DNA of 64,000 nt from Vibrio algivorus. Lineage in GTDB: Bacteria > Pseudomonadota > Gammaproteobacteria > Enterobacterales > Vibrionaceae. Of the stretch, positions 27,389 to 36,225 are shown piece after piece. Location: assembly GCF_002218005.2 (NCBI RefSeq), contig NZ_AP018678.1, forward strand, positions 1,736,001 through 1,800,000, read 5' to 3'. A program made the position numbers and the translations under genes. Every line of letters starts with the position of its first letter. The stretch's first letter is position 1. The notes under the pieces are model-generated. The model did no database searches and was not told the origin of the DNA. It saw only the letters and a program-made list of their open reading frames with translations.

Positions 27389-27784
27389 CTACTTCTGATT
27401 GCCCTTTAAGTTATCAATTATAGGGCAATCGGGATTATTATCCCCAGGACAATCATTTATCCATTGAGTAAGTTGTTTCTCGATTTGTTGCAGTTGCGAT
27501 AATTTTTCTCTTACTTCAACCAATTTCTGATTAGCCGTTGCTTTCACATCACAACTATGACGAGTAGGATCATTAGCCAATTCAACTAAGCTTTTACACT
27601 CATCCAAGCTAAAACCAACCATTCGTGATCGCGCCACTAATTTAAGTTGCTCAACAATTTCCTCTGTATAATATCGATAACCATTTTCACCACGTAATGG
27701 TAGGTTAATCACTCCTTTCGATTCATAAAAACGAATAGACTTTGCCGACAACCCCGTTAATTTTGCGACTTGGCTAATGTTCAT
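27389..27784 (-). CDS. cueR: Cu(I)-responsive MerR-family regulator CueR
   Basis: A 131-residue MerR-family activator. The N-terminal helix-turn-helix has ISQVAKLTGLSAKSIRFYE, followed by the long dimerisation helix. The metal loop CPGDNNPDCPI has Cys112 and Cys120, the same positions and spacing as E. coli CueR, which marks monovalent coinage-metal sensing. The usual targets copA and cueO are not next to it. It is convergent with cnoX and follows the DUF2057 gene, from which a hairpin separates it. Confidence 0.9.
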   Translation of the reverse strand: MNISQVAKLTGLSAKSIRFYESKGVINLPLRGENGYRYYTEEIVEQLKLVARSRMVGFSLDECKSLVELANDPTRHSCDVKATANQKLVEVREKLSQLQQIEKQLTQWINDCPGDNNPDCPIIDNLKGNQK

Positions 27785-27795
27785 GATTGCCCTCC

Positions 27796-27832
27796 AAAAT
27801 AAAATCGATCATAAAAAAGTTCATGATCGATT
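27796..27832 (-). terminator. Terminator of the DUF2057 gene
   Basis: A perfect 10-bp, AT-rich inverted repeat (27803-27812 with 27823-27832) is followed on the minus strand by TTATTTT. It lies between the DUF2057 stop and the cueR start. It could instead attenuate cueR. Confidence 0.6.
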
Positions 27833-27873
27833 CAAAGTATACCATGTAGAACTAACAAATTAGCATGAGAAAA

Positions 27874-28614
27874 TTACTCGACTTTCAGTAACCAAGTGAG
27901 GATTTGGCTTCTTTGCTCTTCAGATGCCTTTTTATACCAATAGCCTAGCATTTCACTTGGTTTGCCCGTTGTTTTTAGATCTTCAGAAACTTGTTTGCGA
28001 TTTTGGAAAGCCCAAGATGAGAAGGCTTCTTTCTCTGATTGTTCAGCTTCTTGATACCAGTATTCAACCATTTCTTGTGGTTTGCTGATTTTAACATCTG
28101 CTTTTGCAGCAACAGTAGTAGAAACACTCGTCGCTCCAGCTAAGACAATATTATTGGCTTCATTATAGGCTGCTAATTCTTTTTCATAATCACGGGTAAA
28201 GCCACCAAGCGCTTCTAAACGATCTTGTTGAACATTCACCACATCATTATTTGCATTTTTAACGGTAAATTTAGGTTGTTTATCAAATTGTTTAGCGTCT
28301 TCTGTCGTCGCTATTTTAGAACTTGGGGAGATAGTTAAACTTGTGTCAGCTTGCTCTAAAGTGATCACTACTGGTACAGAGTTATATTTTTCATACTCAC
28401 CACGGTTTTGTACTAACTTCTCAATTTGTACAACAATTTGGTTTTGACCATTTTCTAAATTGAATTCTTTTTTTGAAGTTAAGCTGAAACCAAGTTCATC
28501 ACCATTAATTACAACAGGCTGTACATCCTGATTAAGGCCTATCTTGACATCTGCAGCAGATTGGAAAGAAGTTCCTACCAAACCAACTAACAACAAAATT
28601 TTAAATGATTTCAT
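27874..28614 (-). CDS. DUF2057 family exported protein with C-terminal repeat
   Basis: A 246-residue protein with a signal peptide (cleavage near residue 21). The N-terminal part fits DUF2057 (YccT/CsgI family): DVQPVVINGDELGFSLTSKKEF, then NGQNQIVVQIEKLV. The C terminus carries two copies of a roughly 28-residue motif, KPQEMVEYWYQEAEQSEKEA and KPSEMLGYWYKKASEEQR. E. coli CsgI affects curli assembly. The role here is unknown. It is read toward cueR, just downstream of the porin on the same strand. Confidence 0.78.
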   Translation of the reverse strand: MKSFKILLLVGLVGTSFQSAADVKIGLNQDVQPVVINGDELGFSLTSKKEFNLENGQNQIVVQIEKLVQNRGEYEKYNSVPVVITLEQADTSLTISPSSKIATTEDAKQFDKQPKFTVKNANNDVVNVQQDRLEALGGFTRDYEKELAAYNEANNIVLAGATSVSTTVAAKADVKISKPQEMVEYWYQEAEQSEKEAFSSWAFQNRKQVSEDLKTTGKPSEMLGYWYKKASEEQRSQILTWLLKVE

Positions 28615-28636
28615 ACTTCATCCTTAATCTTAAATA

Positions 28637-28662
28637 AAAACGGGCACCTTCAGTGGTGCCCG
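28637..28662 (-). terminator. Porin terminator
   Basis: A perfect 8-bp GC-rich stem (28641-28648 with 28655-28662), 6-nt loop and T tract on the minus strand, 36 nt after the porin stop. Confidence 0.85.
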
Positions 28663-28698
28663 ATTACTATAACAAAACTAGTGTGCTAACAATGTGAG

Positions 28699-29781
28699 TT
28701 AGAAATAGTATTCAGCACCAACTAGAACGAAATTATTCCAATCGCCAGAGTTGTTCATTTCATAGTTACGTGAATCAATGTATAGGTAAGTACTTGGTAG
28801 TAAGTAACCTAAACGAGCAGTAACAGCTGTATCTGAAGTGTCATCACCAGTACCATCAGCCATATCAGCATCATCAGTACCTGCATAACCTACTTTAAAT
28901 ACCCACTTTTGATTTAGAATATACTGAGCGGTTGTTGACCAAGCATTTTGGCTGTTGGTACCTTGTGCAGAATCTTGCTCCATATATTTGTAAGCAGCTG
29001 TGAATGTGAAGTCACCTAAGAATAAGCTACCACCAGCGATTGCATAGTTATTACCGTACATTTTAACTTTGCCGCTAGGGATGTAATCAGGGTTAGCGAT
29101 CAATTGGCCAGTATTTTGGTCGATGATGTATTGTGGGTTATCACCTACAGAGTCATCATAATCACCACGGTTATAATAACCAGCATGTAAGTTAAACATA
29201 TCAGCAGAATAAGAAGCAGCAATACTCGATACTAGACCATCGACTGTATTTTCCATGCCGCTTACTGTTGCTTGAACAGAGAAGCCGCCCCAGTTTGCTG
29301 AATCATAACGAACTACGTTATCAGCACGATCTTGGAAACCAGCACCGATATCATTGTTCCAATCAAATACGTTACCTAGACCTGGGTTTGAGTGTGGCCA
29401 ATCAACATAGTTGTATGTAGCAACTAATTGACGACCAAATTTGACTGAACCAAAACCATCAAAGTCTAGACCCAGATACGTGTCACGAGCACCGAGTTGG
29501 CCTGATTTAGAACCATTGTCTGCGTTACCGCCTTCAATTTGCCAAATAAAGTTCGGCGCAAAGTCTTCAAATTCAACCGTGCCGCGGAAACCTACGCGAG
29601 ACTCAATAACAGTACCAAAATTGCTGTCATCTTGGTCATCACCATAGATCATAAAGCCAGCCGCTTGGCCGTAAAATTGAACCGCATCACCTGCAAGAGG
29701 GATTGCAGCGTTAGCTGTACCAGTAAATGCTGCTGCTGAAACTACAGCGCCAAGTAGCGTACGTTTAAAAATTTTTTCCAT
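28699..29781 (-). CDS. Outer-membrane porin (general bacterial porin type)
   Basis: A 360-residue porin with a signal peptide ending AFTGTANA (residues 19-26) and a C-terminal Phe in VGAEYYF, the usual beta-barrel assembly signal. DTYLGLDFDGFGSVKFGRQ and the YNRGDYD-type strands fit the Porin_4 class that contains Vibrio OmpU and OmpT. Identity with OmpU cannot be settled by eye. The start was placed at 29781, where AGGAG lies 7 nt upstream. Position 5 kb from toxRS makes ToxR control plausible but unproven. Confidence 0.88.
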   Translation of the reverse strand: MEKIFKRTLLGAVVSAAAFTGTANAAIPLAGDAVQFYGQAAGFMIYGDDQDDSNFGTVIESRVGFRGTVEFEDFAPNFIWQIEGGNADNGSKSGQLGARDTYLGLDFDGFGSVKFGRQLVATYNYVDWPHSNPGLGNVFDWNNDIGAGFQDRADNVVRYDSANWGGFSVQATVSGMENTVDGLVSSIAASYSADMFNLHAGYYNRGDYDDSVGDNPQYIIDQNTGQLIANPDYIPSGKVKMYGNNYAIAGGSLFLGDFTFTAAYKYMEQDSAQGTNSQNAWSTTAQYILNQKWVFKVGYAGTDDADMADGTGDDTSDTAVTARLGYLLPSTYLYIDSRNYEMNNSGDWNNFVLVGAEYYF

Positions 29782-30205
29782 GGAAAAGCTCCTAAAAATG
29801 GACATAGCTGTTTTATTTCACCTTGAAACTTTAAGTGGCCGCCGAAAGCAACAAGGCATTCTTCCTATTAATTTGCTTAGTAAACTAACTAAACAAAAAT
29901 TTTATGTTTTTAATGTTCGCACACAATGTGTACCCACGTGATTAAGACTAACTTCGCTGCGCAAAACATCAACAATAAGTTAATTTTTTAACAGAAAAAC
30001 ATGAGCGAGTGCAAAGTTCCCTAACATTGGTGATCAATATCACAAAGTGACAACAAAAAATAAACCATTTAAAATCAACAACTTACACAAAATTAAAAAG
30101 AAATAGTAATTTCGCCACCCTATGAATCATTCACAACCCTTGCTGTCCCCAAAGCACAAATAAGCAAATCAAATATAAAGAAACATTTATTAACCAGTAA
30201 ATATA
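29782..30205. other. Porin upstream region
   Basis: About 420 nt without a gene. It is AT-rich and holds the CRP-like site at 30027-30048 and no repeat. The length suits a multi-input porin promoter. No small RNA could be recognised. Confidence 0.5.
30027..30048. promoter_or_regulatory. CRP-like site upstream of the porin
   Basis: GGTGATCAATATCACA matches TGTGA-N6-TCACA with one mismatch and is nearly palindromic. It lies about 250 nt before the porin start, consistent with cAMP-CRP control as for other Vibrio porins. Confidence 0.6.
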
Positions 30206-30230
30206 AAAAAGGCTCCTTGCTAGGAGCCTT
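30206..30230 (-). terminator. ligA terminator
   Basis: A 9-bp perfect stem (30209-30217 with 30222-30230), 4-nt loop and T tract on the minus strand, 40 nt after the ligA stop. Confidence 0.85.
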
Positions 30231-30269
30231 TTCATAAAACAACAACTTAATTAACGATTTAAATAAAGG

Positions 30270-32285
30270 TTAACCATTTAATATTGTTAATAATTGTTCT
30301 TCCGTTTGGATCTCAACACCTAACTCCTGAGCCTTGGTTAGTTTAGAACCAGCTGCCTCCCCTGCAAATAAAATATCGGTTTTTTTCGATACACTTCCCG
30401 CCACTTTCGCCCCTAATGCCTGCAGTGCTGCTTTAGCATCATTACGATTTAATTGACTAAAAGATCCAGTAATAACCACGGTTTTATCTTTTAATGGTAG
30501 AGAATTAGGTTCAGCATTAACTTTGACTTCAGGCCAGTGAATTCCTTGACTTATAAGTTCATCAATGACTTTTTGATTATTTTCTTCTGAAAAGAAGTGC
30601 ACAATATGCTCTGCCACAACCTGACCAACATCAGGCACTTGAACCAAATCATCTTTGGTGGCAACTCTGACTTTCTCTAAAGTGTGGAAATGTAGTGAAA
30701 GATTTTGCGCTGTCGCTTCACCGACTTCGCGGATCCCCAGCGAATAGAGAAAACGTGGTAGTGTCGTTTCTTTTGCCGAATCTAAAGCGTTAACGATATT
30801 CTGCGCCGACTTAGGTCCAAGTCGATCTAACACCGTGAGTACACCCGCAGATAACGTAAATAAGTCCGCTGGTGTTTGAACCATCTCTTTTTCAACTAGT
30901 TGTTCAATCACCTTCACTCCAAGTCCGTCCACATCCATCGCTTTGCGTGACACAAAATGCTTCAATGCTTCTATTCGTTGAGCTTGGCAAATCAAACCGC
31001 CAGTACAACGAGTGACCGCTTCACCTTCAATCCGCTCGACATCTGAATGGCAAACCGGACATTGAGTCGGATAAATAACACGAACAGCATCTTCGGAACG
31101 CCTGTCTGGCACTACACCAACAATTTTAGGGATCACATCGCCAGCTCTACGAACAATTACAGTGTCTCCAATGTGTACATCCAAACGCTCAATTTCATCA
31201 GCATTGTGTAATGTTGCATTACTAACCGTCACACCACCGACATAAACAGGCTCTAGTTTCGCCACAGGAGTTATTGCCCCAGTACGACCTACTTGGAACT
31301 CCACATCATTTAAACGTGTCATTTCTTCTTGGGCTGGAAACTTATAAGCTATTGCCCAACGGGGAGCACGTGCAACAAAACCTAGTTCTTCTTGTAAAGC
31401 AATATCATCAACCTTGATTACTACACCATCAATTTCATAAGCAAGCTCACTACGGCGCTGCAAAATATCTTGATAATAAGCTTTCACATTTTCCAGTCCT
31501 TCAACCACTTTGGTTTCAGGGCACATAGGTAACCCCCAAGATTTAAGGGTTAAAAAACGTTGATAATGGCTTTGCGGTAATGTTCCACCTTCAACAACGC
31601 CAACACTATAGGCATAAAAGCTTAATGGTCGGGTAGCCGTCACTTTAGAGTCGAGTTGGCGTAAACTACCAGCAGCTGAATTACGTGGATTGGCAAACGG
31701 CTTAGTACCACTTTTTAACGCTTTTTCATTAAAAAGATTAAAACCATCCAGGAGCATAAAAACTTCTCCGCGCACCTCAATACGTTGTGGCCAATTATCA
31801 CCTTGTAGTTTGAGTGGAATTGATTTGATGGTTTTTACATTAGCGGTAATGTTTTCACCAGTAGCGCCATCACCACGAGTGGCCGCTTGAACTAAAATAC
31901 CATTTTCATAAAGTAAGCTAACCGCCAATCCATCCAATTTAGGCTCACAGCAATAAGTCTCACATTGCTTGGTTTTTAAACGAGCTGCGATCTTTTTATG
32001 GAAATTATCTAACTCAGACTCTTCAAATGCGTTATCTAATGAAAGCATAGGTATTTCATGCTTTACTTGTGTGAATCCATCAAGAGGTTTCCCACCTACT
32101 CGCATCGATGGCGACGAGTCAGAAGTAAATTCCGGGTTATCTTGTTCTAATGCAATTAACTCTCGCATTAGGCGGTCATATTCTGCATCGGTAATTTCAG
32201 GATTATCTTCGACATAATAACGGACACCATGGTGATGAAGTGTCTCTCTTAATTGCTCTATTCTGCGCTCAATTTCGCTACTCAT
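30270..32285 (-). CDS. ligA: NAD-dependent DNA ligase
   Basis: A 671-residue LigA, the same length as in E. coli. In order: NAD-binding Ia domain with YYVEDNPEITDAEYDRL, the adenylation motif CEPKLDGLAVS with the catalytic Lys, OB fold, the four-cysteine zinc finger starting CPVCHSD, helix-hairpin-helix repeats, and a C-terminal BRCT domain starting KTVVITGSF. It seals nicks in replication and repair. It follows zipA on the same strand, as in E. coli, with a hairpin between. Confidence 0.97.
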   Translation of the reverse strand: MSSEIERRIEQLRETLHHHGVRYYVEDNPEITDAEYDRLMRELIALEQDNPEFTSDSSPSMRVGGKPLDGFTQVKHEIPMLSLDNAFEESELDNFHKKIAARLKTKQCETYCCEPKLDGLAVSLLYENGILVQAATRGDGATGENITANVKTIKSIPLKLQGDNWPQRIEVRGEVFMLLDGFNLFNEKALKSGTKPFANPRNSAAGSLRQLDSKVTATRPLSFYAYSVGVVEGGTLPQSHYQRFLTLKSWGLPMCPETKVVEGLENVKAYYQDILQRRSELAYEIDGVVIKVDDIALQEELGFVARAPRWAIAYKFPAQEEMTRLNDVEFQVGRTGAITPVAKLEPVYVGGVTVSNATLHNADEIERLDVHIGDTVIVRRAGDVIPKIVGVVPDRRSEDAVRVIYPTQCPVCHSDVERIEGEAVTRCTGGLICQAQRIEALKHFVSRKAMDVDGLGVKVIEQLVEKEMVQTPADLFTLSAGVLTVLDRLGPKSAQNIVNALDSAKETTLPRFLYSLGIREVGEATAQNLSLHFHTLEKVRVATKDDLVQVPDVGQVVAEHIVHFFSEENNQKVIDELISQGIHWPEVKVNAEPNSLPLKDKTVVITGSFSQLNRNDAKAALQALGAKVAGSVSKKTDILFAGEAAGSKLTKAQELGVEIQTEEQLLTILNG

Positions 32286-32319
32286 GGTCTTTACCTGATC
32301 GTGCTTAGTCGTTATTTAT

Positions 32320-32344
32320 AAAAAAGGCCCCTATGAAGGAGCCT
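32320..32344 (-). terminator. zipA-ligA intergenic hairpin
   Basis: A 7-bp stem (32325-32331 with 32338-32344, one G-U pair), 6-nt loop and T tract on the minus strand. It may partly terminate zipA transcripts before ligA. Confidence 0.65.
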
Positions 32345-32380
32345 GAATCTTCGTTTCTAGTATTATGCATTGCCAGTGTT

Positions 32381-33307
32381 TTATTCAGCTTCGGAGTTGC
32401 GAGCAACATAATCACGAATTTGCTGACGATAAGCAGAAAGCCTATCTGGTGTCATTAAATTCCGCTTATCATCCAAAACATTAGCACCTAAATCATCAGC
32501 AATTTGCTGAGCTGTTCTTAGCATCAATTTAAAGTTTTGATCCGCATCGCCAAAACAAGGCAAAGTCATAAAAAACGAAATACCTTTAGTCGTAAAGGTT
32601 GCTGGATCACCGTGTGCTAATGTGCCTGGATTCATCATGTTAGCAACACTAAATAAAACTTTTCCTGTTCCTGATGTGTCAGTGTGGCAGTGGAAAATAT
32701 CCATTGCGCCATAATGCAAACCATGTTGTTGCATACTGTTAAATAGTTGAGTACCAACAAACTCTGAAGTGCCAGCAGCATGAACATGAAAAACAATCAC
32801 TTCCATGTTATTTTTATCAGTTTGTTTATTCTCTTGTGGTTCTTTGGGCTGAGAAACAGCTGATGTTGGAGTTGATTCGGTTTTTTCCTGCTTTACTTCA
32901 GAAGCAGTCATGTTTTGATTAGTGGCAACTTTTTCCGATTCAGAAAATGAGACTTGTGTTTTAGCCGTTTGATGTTGAACTTCCATTTTGACTGGTTCAT
33001 CACTGACTACATCATCCGTTGCGGCAAAAGAAATATCCGACTCACCAAATAAAGGGTCTATGTCTTCTTCTGACTCATCAATATGAAAAGCTGGCTCTTT
33101 ACGCTCTTTAACTGGGGTAGCGTGAGAAACGATGCCTTCTTGTTCATCATCAGCAAGCGGAGTATTGACCTTTGGCTCCATTTTATTCAAAGGCTTATCA
33201 GCAAATTTTGCTTTACCTTCTTTCTTACTCGTCCATATACCATGTACCAGCAAACCTGCAATCGCCAGCCCACCGACAATAATGAGTACTAGTCGCAATT
33301 CCTGCAT
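32381..33307 (-). CDS. zipA: Cell division protein ZipA
   Basis: A 308-residue protein with the ZipA layout: an N-terminal membrane helix (about 5-25, LVLIIVGGLAIAGLLVHGIW), a long charged linker (about 30-165), and a C-terminal FtsZ-binding domain (about 170-300, with MEVIVFHVHAAGTSEFVG and LPCFGDADQNFKLM). It anchors FtsZ to the inner membrane at the septum. It is divergent from cysZ, the conserved E. coli arrangement. Confidence 0.93.
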   Translation of the reverse strand: MQELRLVLIIVGGLAIAGLLVHGIWTSKKEGKAKFADKPLNKMEPKVNTPLADDEQEGIVSHATPVKERKEPAFHIDESEEDIDPLFGESDISFAATDDVVSDEPVKMEVQHQTAKTQVSFSESEKVATNQNMTASEVKQEKTESTPTSAVSQPKEPQENKQTDKNNMEVIVFHVHAAGTSEFVGTQLFNSMQQHGLHYGAMDIFHCHTDTSGTGKVLFSVANMMNPGTLAHGDPATFTTKGISFFMTLPCFGDADQNFKLMLRTAQQIADDLGANVLDDKRNLMTPDRLSAYRQQIRDYVARNSEAE

Positions 33308-33695
33308 TTATCACTCTCAACTATTAATGTAATTACCAAAACCATCACTCAACTTGTTGAATTACAAAAAGTCACCTTGGATGCTTAATTGTGTCTTATC
33401 ATGCCATAGAAATGGCTAAATGAGTGGTTTGTATATAACAATAAATTACTTTACCAAAAAAATTATCCCCAAGTCACCTTAAGATGTGAGATTCAGCATA
33501 TTAAGGTGACTTGGGGATACATTTCTTTGAACCAACTAAAGTCAGCATTCCGGCACCTTTCTATTTCAATCAATATTTTAATCATAAAAATAAGCATTTA
33601 GTGCAATTTCAAGCCACTTTATATCATCATGCTTTTCTTATTTATCTATAACAGTAGAATAAGCACTACGCTTGTACCTTATTTATGGAGTGTTC
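33308..33695. other. zipA-cysZ divergent intergenic region
   Basis: About 390 nt. It holds the family 1 hairpin remnant at 33465-33518 and otherwise only AT-rich promoter sequence. No gene was seen. Confidence 0.5.
33465..33518. repeat. Family 1 repeat, minimal hairpin form (54 bp)
   Basis: Perfect 18-bp arms, ATCCCCAAGTCACCTTAA and complement (33465-33482 with 33501-33518), around 18 nt (AGATGTGAGATTCAGCATA region) that still resembles the inner end of family 1. Confidence 0.7.
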
Positions 33696-34460
33696 ATGTC
33701 AACTTCCCCTAACTTGAGAGCAGATCAGCCACCGAAAACCGGATTGGGTTATTTTATCTATGGTGCTCAATTATGTTTCAAGCCGGGCATTCGACGTTTT
33801 GTCATTTTACCGTTACTGACCAACATCATTTTGTTCGGTGGTTCTTTATTCTATCTATATAGTAACTTAAGTGAATGGTTAGATAATTGGTTAGGTACAT
33901 TACCGGACATGTTGTCTTGGTTATCTTATTTATTACTACCATTATTAGGTATTACCATCATTGCAACATTCAGTTACTTTTTTAGTACCGTTGCTAATTG
34001 GATTGCAGCACCATTTAATGGCCTGTTGGCTGAAAAGTTAGAAATAAAATTAACGGGTCAAGGCCCAGCAGATCAAAACCTGTTCTCATTAATTAAAGAC
34101 ACCCCAAGGATCTTGTATCGAGAGTGGGTAAAACTTAAATACTATCTGCCTAAAGCACTTGGTCTCTTTATTTTATTGCTCATCCCTGCACTAGGGCAAA
34201 CACTAGGTCCAATTCTATGGTTCGCTTTTTCTGCTTGGATGATGGCAATACAGTATTGTGACTATCCCTTTGATAACCATAAAGTTAGCTTTCCTAAAAT
34301 GAAAGATGATTTAAAGGGTGACAAATGGACTGCTTATAGCTTTGGTGGATTGGTCGCTTTATGCACCATGGTGCCGATTGTAAACCTATTCGTTATGCCT
34401 ATTGCGGTTTGTGGCGCAACAGCAATGTGGGTAGATAGATACAAGTCACTTAATAGATAA
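33696..34460 (+). CDS. cysZ: Sulfate transporter CysZ
   Basis: A 254-residue inner-membrane protein of the CysZ family. It has several hydrophobic segments (about 33-53, 72-95, 150-185 and 205-240), the motif FKPGIRRFVILPLL and the conserved WIAAPFNGLLAEK. It imports sulfate for cysteine synthesis. The start at 33696 has ATGGAG upstream. cysK follows 186 nt downstream, making a functional pair. Confidence 0.92.
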   Translation: MSTSPNLRADQPPKTGLGYFIYGAQLCFKPGIRRFVILPLLTNIILFGGSLFYLYSNLSEWLDNWLGTLPDMLSWLSYLLLPLLGITIIATFSYFFSTVANWIAAPFNGLLAEKLEIKLTGQGPADQNLFSLIKDTPRILYREWVKLKYYLPKALGLFILLLIPALGQTLGPILWFAFSAWMMAIQYCDYPFDNHKVSFPKMKDDLKGDKWTAYSFGGLVALCTMVPIVNLFVMPIAVCGATAMWVDRYKSLNR

Positions 34461-34462
34461 CA

Positions 34463-34495
34463 CGAGGGGTGCTTTATGGTGCACCCCATATTTTG
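34463..34495 (+). terminator. cysZ terminator
   Basis: A 7-bp GC-rich stem (34466-34472 with 34481-34487) followed by ATATTTT. Confidence 0.6.
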
Positions 34496-34573
34496 CACAG
34501 ACATTTACCCATATCATATAACCAATTATTCCTTTCACCTTATTTGCTGTAGATTTATGCTTTCAATCATGTA

Positions 34574-34600
34574 TATATACCCAAGTAACTTGGGTATATA
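34574..34600. repeat. Family 1 solo inverted-repeat pair upstream of cysK
   Basis: TATACCCAAGT and its complement are separated by one base (34576-34586 and 34588-34598). Only the outer ends of the family 1 repeat remain, fused as a near-perfect palindrome. It lies 47 nt before cysK. Confidence 0.7.
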
Positions 34601-34646
34601 AGTACTTATTAATTCACACCCTACCGTGTAATGAAGGAACATCAAC

Positions 34647-35615
34647 ATGACAAAAATTTACGAAGATAACTCTCAAACTATTGGTAACACTCCTCTTGTA
34701 CGCTTAAATCGCGTAAGCAAAGGTAACGTTCTAGCTAAGATTGAAGCCCGTAACCCAAGTTTCAGCGTAAAATGCCGTATTGGTGCCAACATGGTGTGGG
34801 AAGCAGAAAAAGCAGGCTTATTGAAGCCAGGTGTAGAACTAGTAGAACCAACTAGTGGTAACACCGGTATCGCACTTGCATACGTTGCAGCAGCTCGTGG
34901 TTACAAATTGACACTAACAATGCCTGAATCAATGAGCCTAGAACGCCGTAAACTACTTAAAGCACTAGGTGCAAACCTTGAGCTAACAGAAGCGGCTAAA
35001 GGCATGAAAGGTGCGATTGCTAAGGCAGAAGAAATTGTAGCAAGCGATCCAAGCAAGTATCTCTTACTGCAACAATTTAACAACCCAGCAAACCCAGCGA
35101 TTCATGAGCAAACAACTGGCCCAGAAATTTGGGACGCAACTGATGGAAACGTTGACGTGTTTGTATCTGGTGTTGGTACCGGCGGTACTTTAACAGGTAC
35201 TAGCCGCTACTTTAAAAAGACTAAAGGTAAAGCGGTCACAACAGTTGCAGTAGAGCCGGCTGAATCACCAGTGATTGCTCAAGCCCTTGCAGGAGACGAA
35301 ATTCAACCTGCTCCGCATAAAATTCAAGGTATTGGTGCAGGATTTATTCCTGGCAACCTAGATTTAGAACTTATTGATAAAGTTATTTCGGTAACATCCG
35401 ATGAGGCTATTACTATGGCTCGTCGCCTAATGGAAGAGGAAGGAATTCTTGCTGGAATCTCTTCTGGTGCAGCCGTTGTCGCAGCAAATAAAGTTGCCGA
35501 ACTGCCTGAATTTGAAGGAAAAACAATTGTGACCGTACTACCAAGCTCAGGTGAGCGCTACCTAAGTACCGCTCTATTTTCAGGTATCTTTACCGATAAA
35601 GAGAACGAGCAATAA
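34647..35615 (+). CDS. cysK: Cysteine synthase A (O-acetylserine sulfhydrylase)
   Basis: A 322-residue PLP enzyme. It shows the Schiff-base Lys in NPSFSVKCRIGANM, the substrate loop EPTSGNTGIALAY, the phosphate-binding GVGTGGTLTG and SSGAAV near the end. It makes cysteine from O-acetylserine and sulfide. AAGGAAC precedes the ATG. It sits between cysZ and ptsHI-crr, as in E. coli. Confidence 0.97.
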   Translation: MTKIYEDNSQTIGNTPLVRLNRVSKGNVLAKIEARNPSFSVKCRIGANMVWEAEKAGLLKPGVELVEPTSGNTGIALAYVAAARGYKLTLTMPESMSLERRKLLKALGANLELTEAAKGMKGAIAKAEEIVASDPSKYLLLQQFNNPANPAIHEQTTGPEIWDATDGNVDVFVSGVGTGGTLTGTSRYFKKTKGKAVTTVAVEPAESPVIAQALAGDEIQPAPHKIQGIGAGFIPGNLDLELIDKVISVTSDEAITMARRLMEEEGILAGISSGAAVVAANKVAELPEFEGKTIVTVLPSSGERYLSTALFSGIFTDKENEQ

Positions 35616-35641
35616 AACTGGTTCAAATCAATTTTTCTATG

Positions 35642-35668
35642 AAAAAAGCTCCTTTATGGGGCTTTTTT
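35642..35668 (+). terminator. cysK terminator
   Basis: An 11-bp stem including A/T tails (35642-35652 with 35658-35668, one G-U pair), 27 nt after the cysK stop. Confidence 0.82.
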
Positions 35669-35815
35669 GTTGATCCCTACCACTCCTTTAGTGATAATCG
35701 GGATGTTTTATTTTTAGCTTCAAAATAAAGAAGCCTGTTAATTAACCAACTAAGATTAGTTAATAGAAAATAAATAAATGATAAGTGATGACTGAAAGCA
35801 ATCGATTAGGACTAC

Positions 35816-35849
35816 TTATTTTTCTTCGCTAGCGAAGCACTAAATAAGA
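35816..35849 (+). promoter_or_regulatory. Hairpin in the ptsH leader
   Basis: A perfect 14-nt palindrome, CTTCGCTAGCGAAG, is flanked by matching CTTATTT/AAATAAG arms, about 60 nt before ptsH. It could be a leader structure or binding site. It lacks a following T tract, so it is not a standard terminator. Confidence 0.45.
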
Positions 35850-35908
35850 AGGTAAGCTAAACTACTTTTCAGTTTCCAACAAAAAGCAAATTAATCGGGG
35901 TAACACAC

Positions 35909-36166
35909 ATGTATCAGAAGCAAGTAGAAATCACTGCAGAAAACGGCCTTCACACTCGTCCTGCGGCTCAATTCGTTAAAGAAGCTAAAGCATTCGATGC
36001 TGATATTACAGTGACTTCTAATGGCAAAAGCGCAAGTGCTAAGAGCCTTTTCAAACTACAAACTCTTGGTCTAGTAAAAGGTACTGTAGTAACTATCTCT
36101 GCAGAAGGCCCTCAAGCTGAAGCGGCTGTTGATCACCTAGTTGCTCTTATGGACCAACTACACTAA
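35909..36166 (+). CDS. ptsH: PTS phosphocarrier HPr
   Basis: An 85-residue HPr with active-site His15 in NGLHTRPAAQF and the Ser46-region motif SAKSLFKLQTLGL. It carries phosphate from enzyme I to sugar-specific EIIA domains. First gene of ptsH-ptsI-crr, the complete general PTS operon. Confidence 0.97.
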   Translation: MYQKQVEITAENGLHTRPAAQFVKEAKAFDADITVTSNGKSASAKSLFKLQTLGLVKGTVVTISAEGPQAEAAVDHLVALMDQLH

Positions 36167-36225
36167 TCACATCTGTGATTCACGGTATTTTTACTTTTTA
36201 TATTTGAACAAATTAAGGTAAGGCT

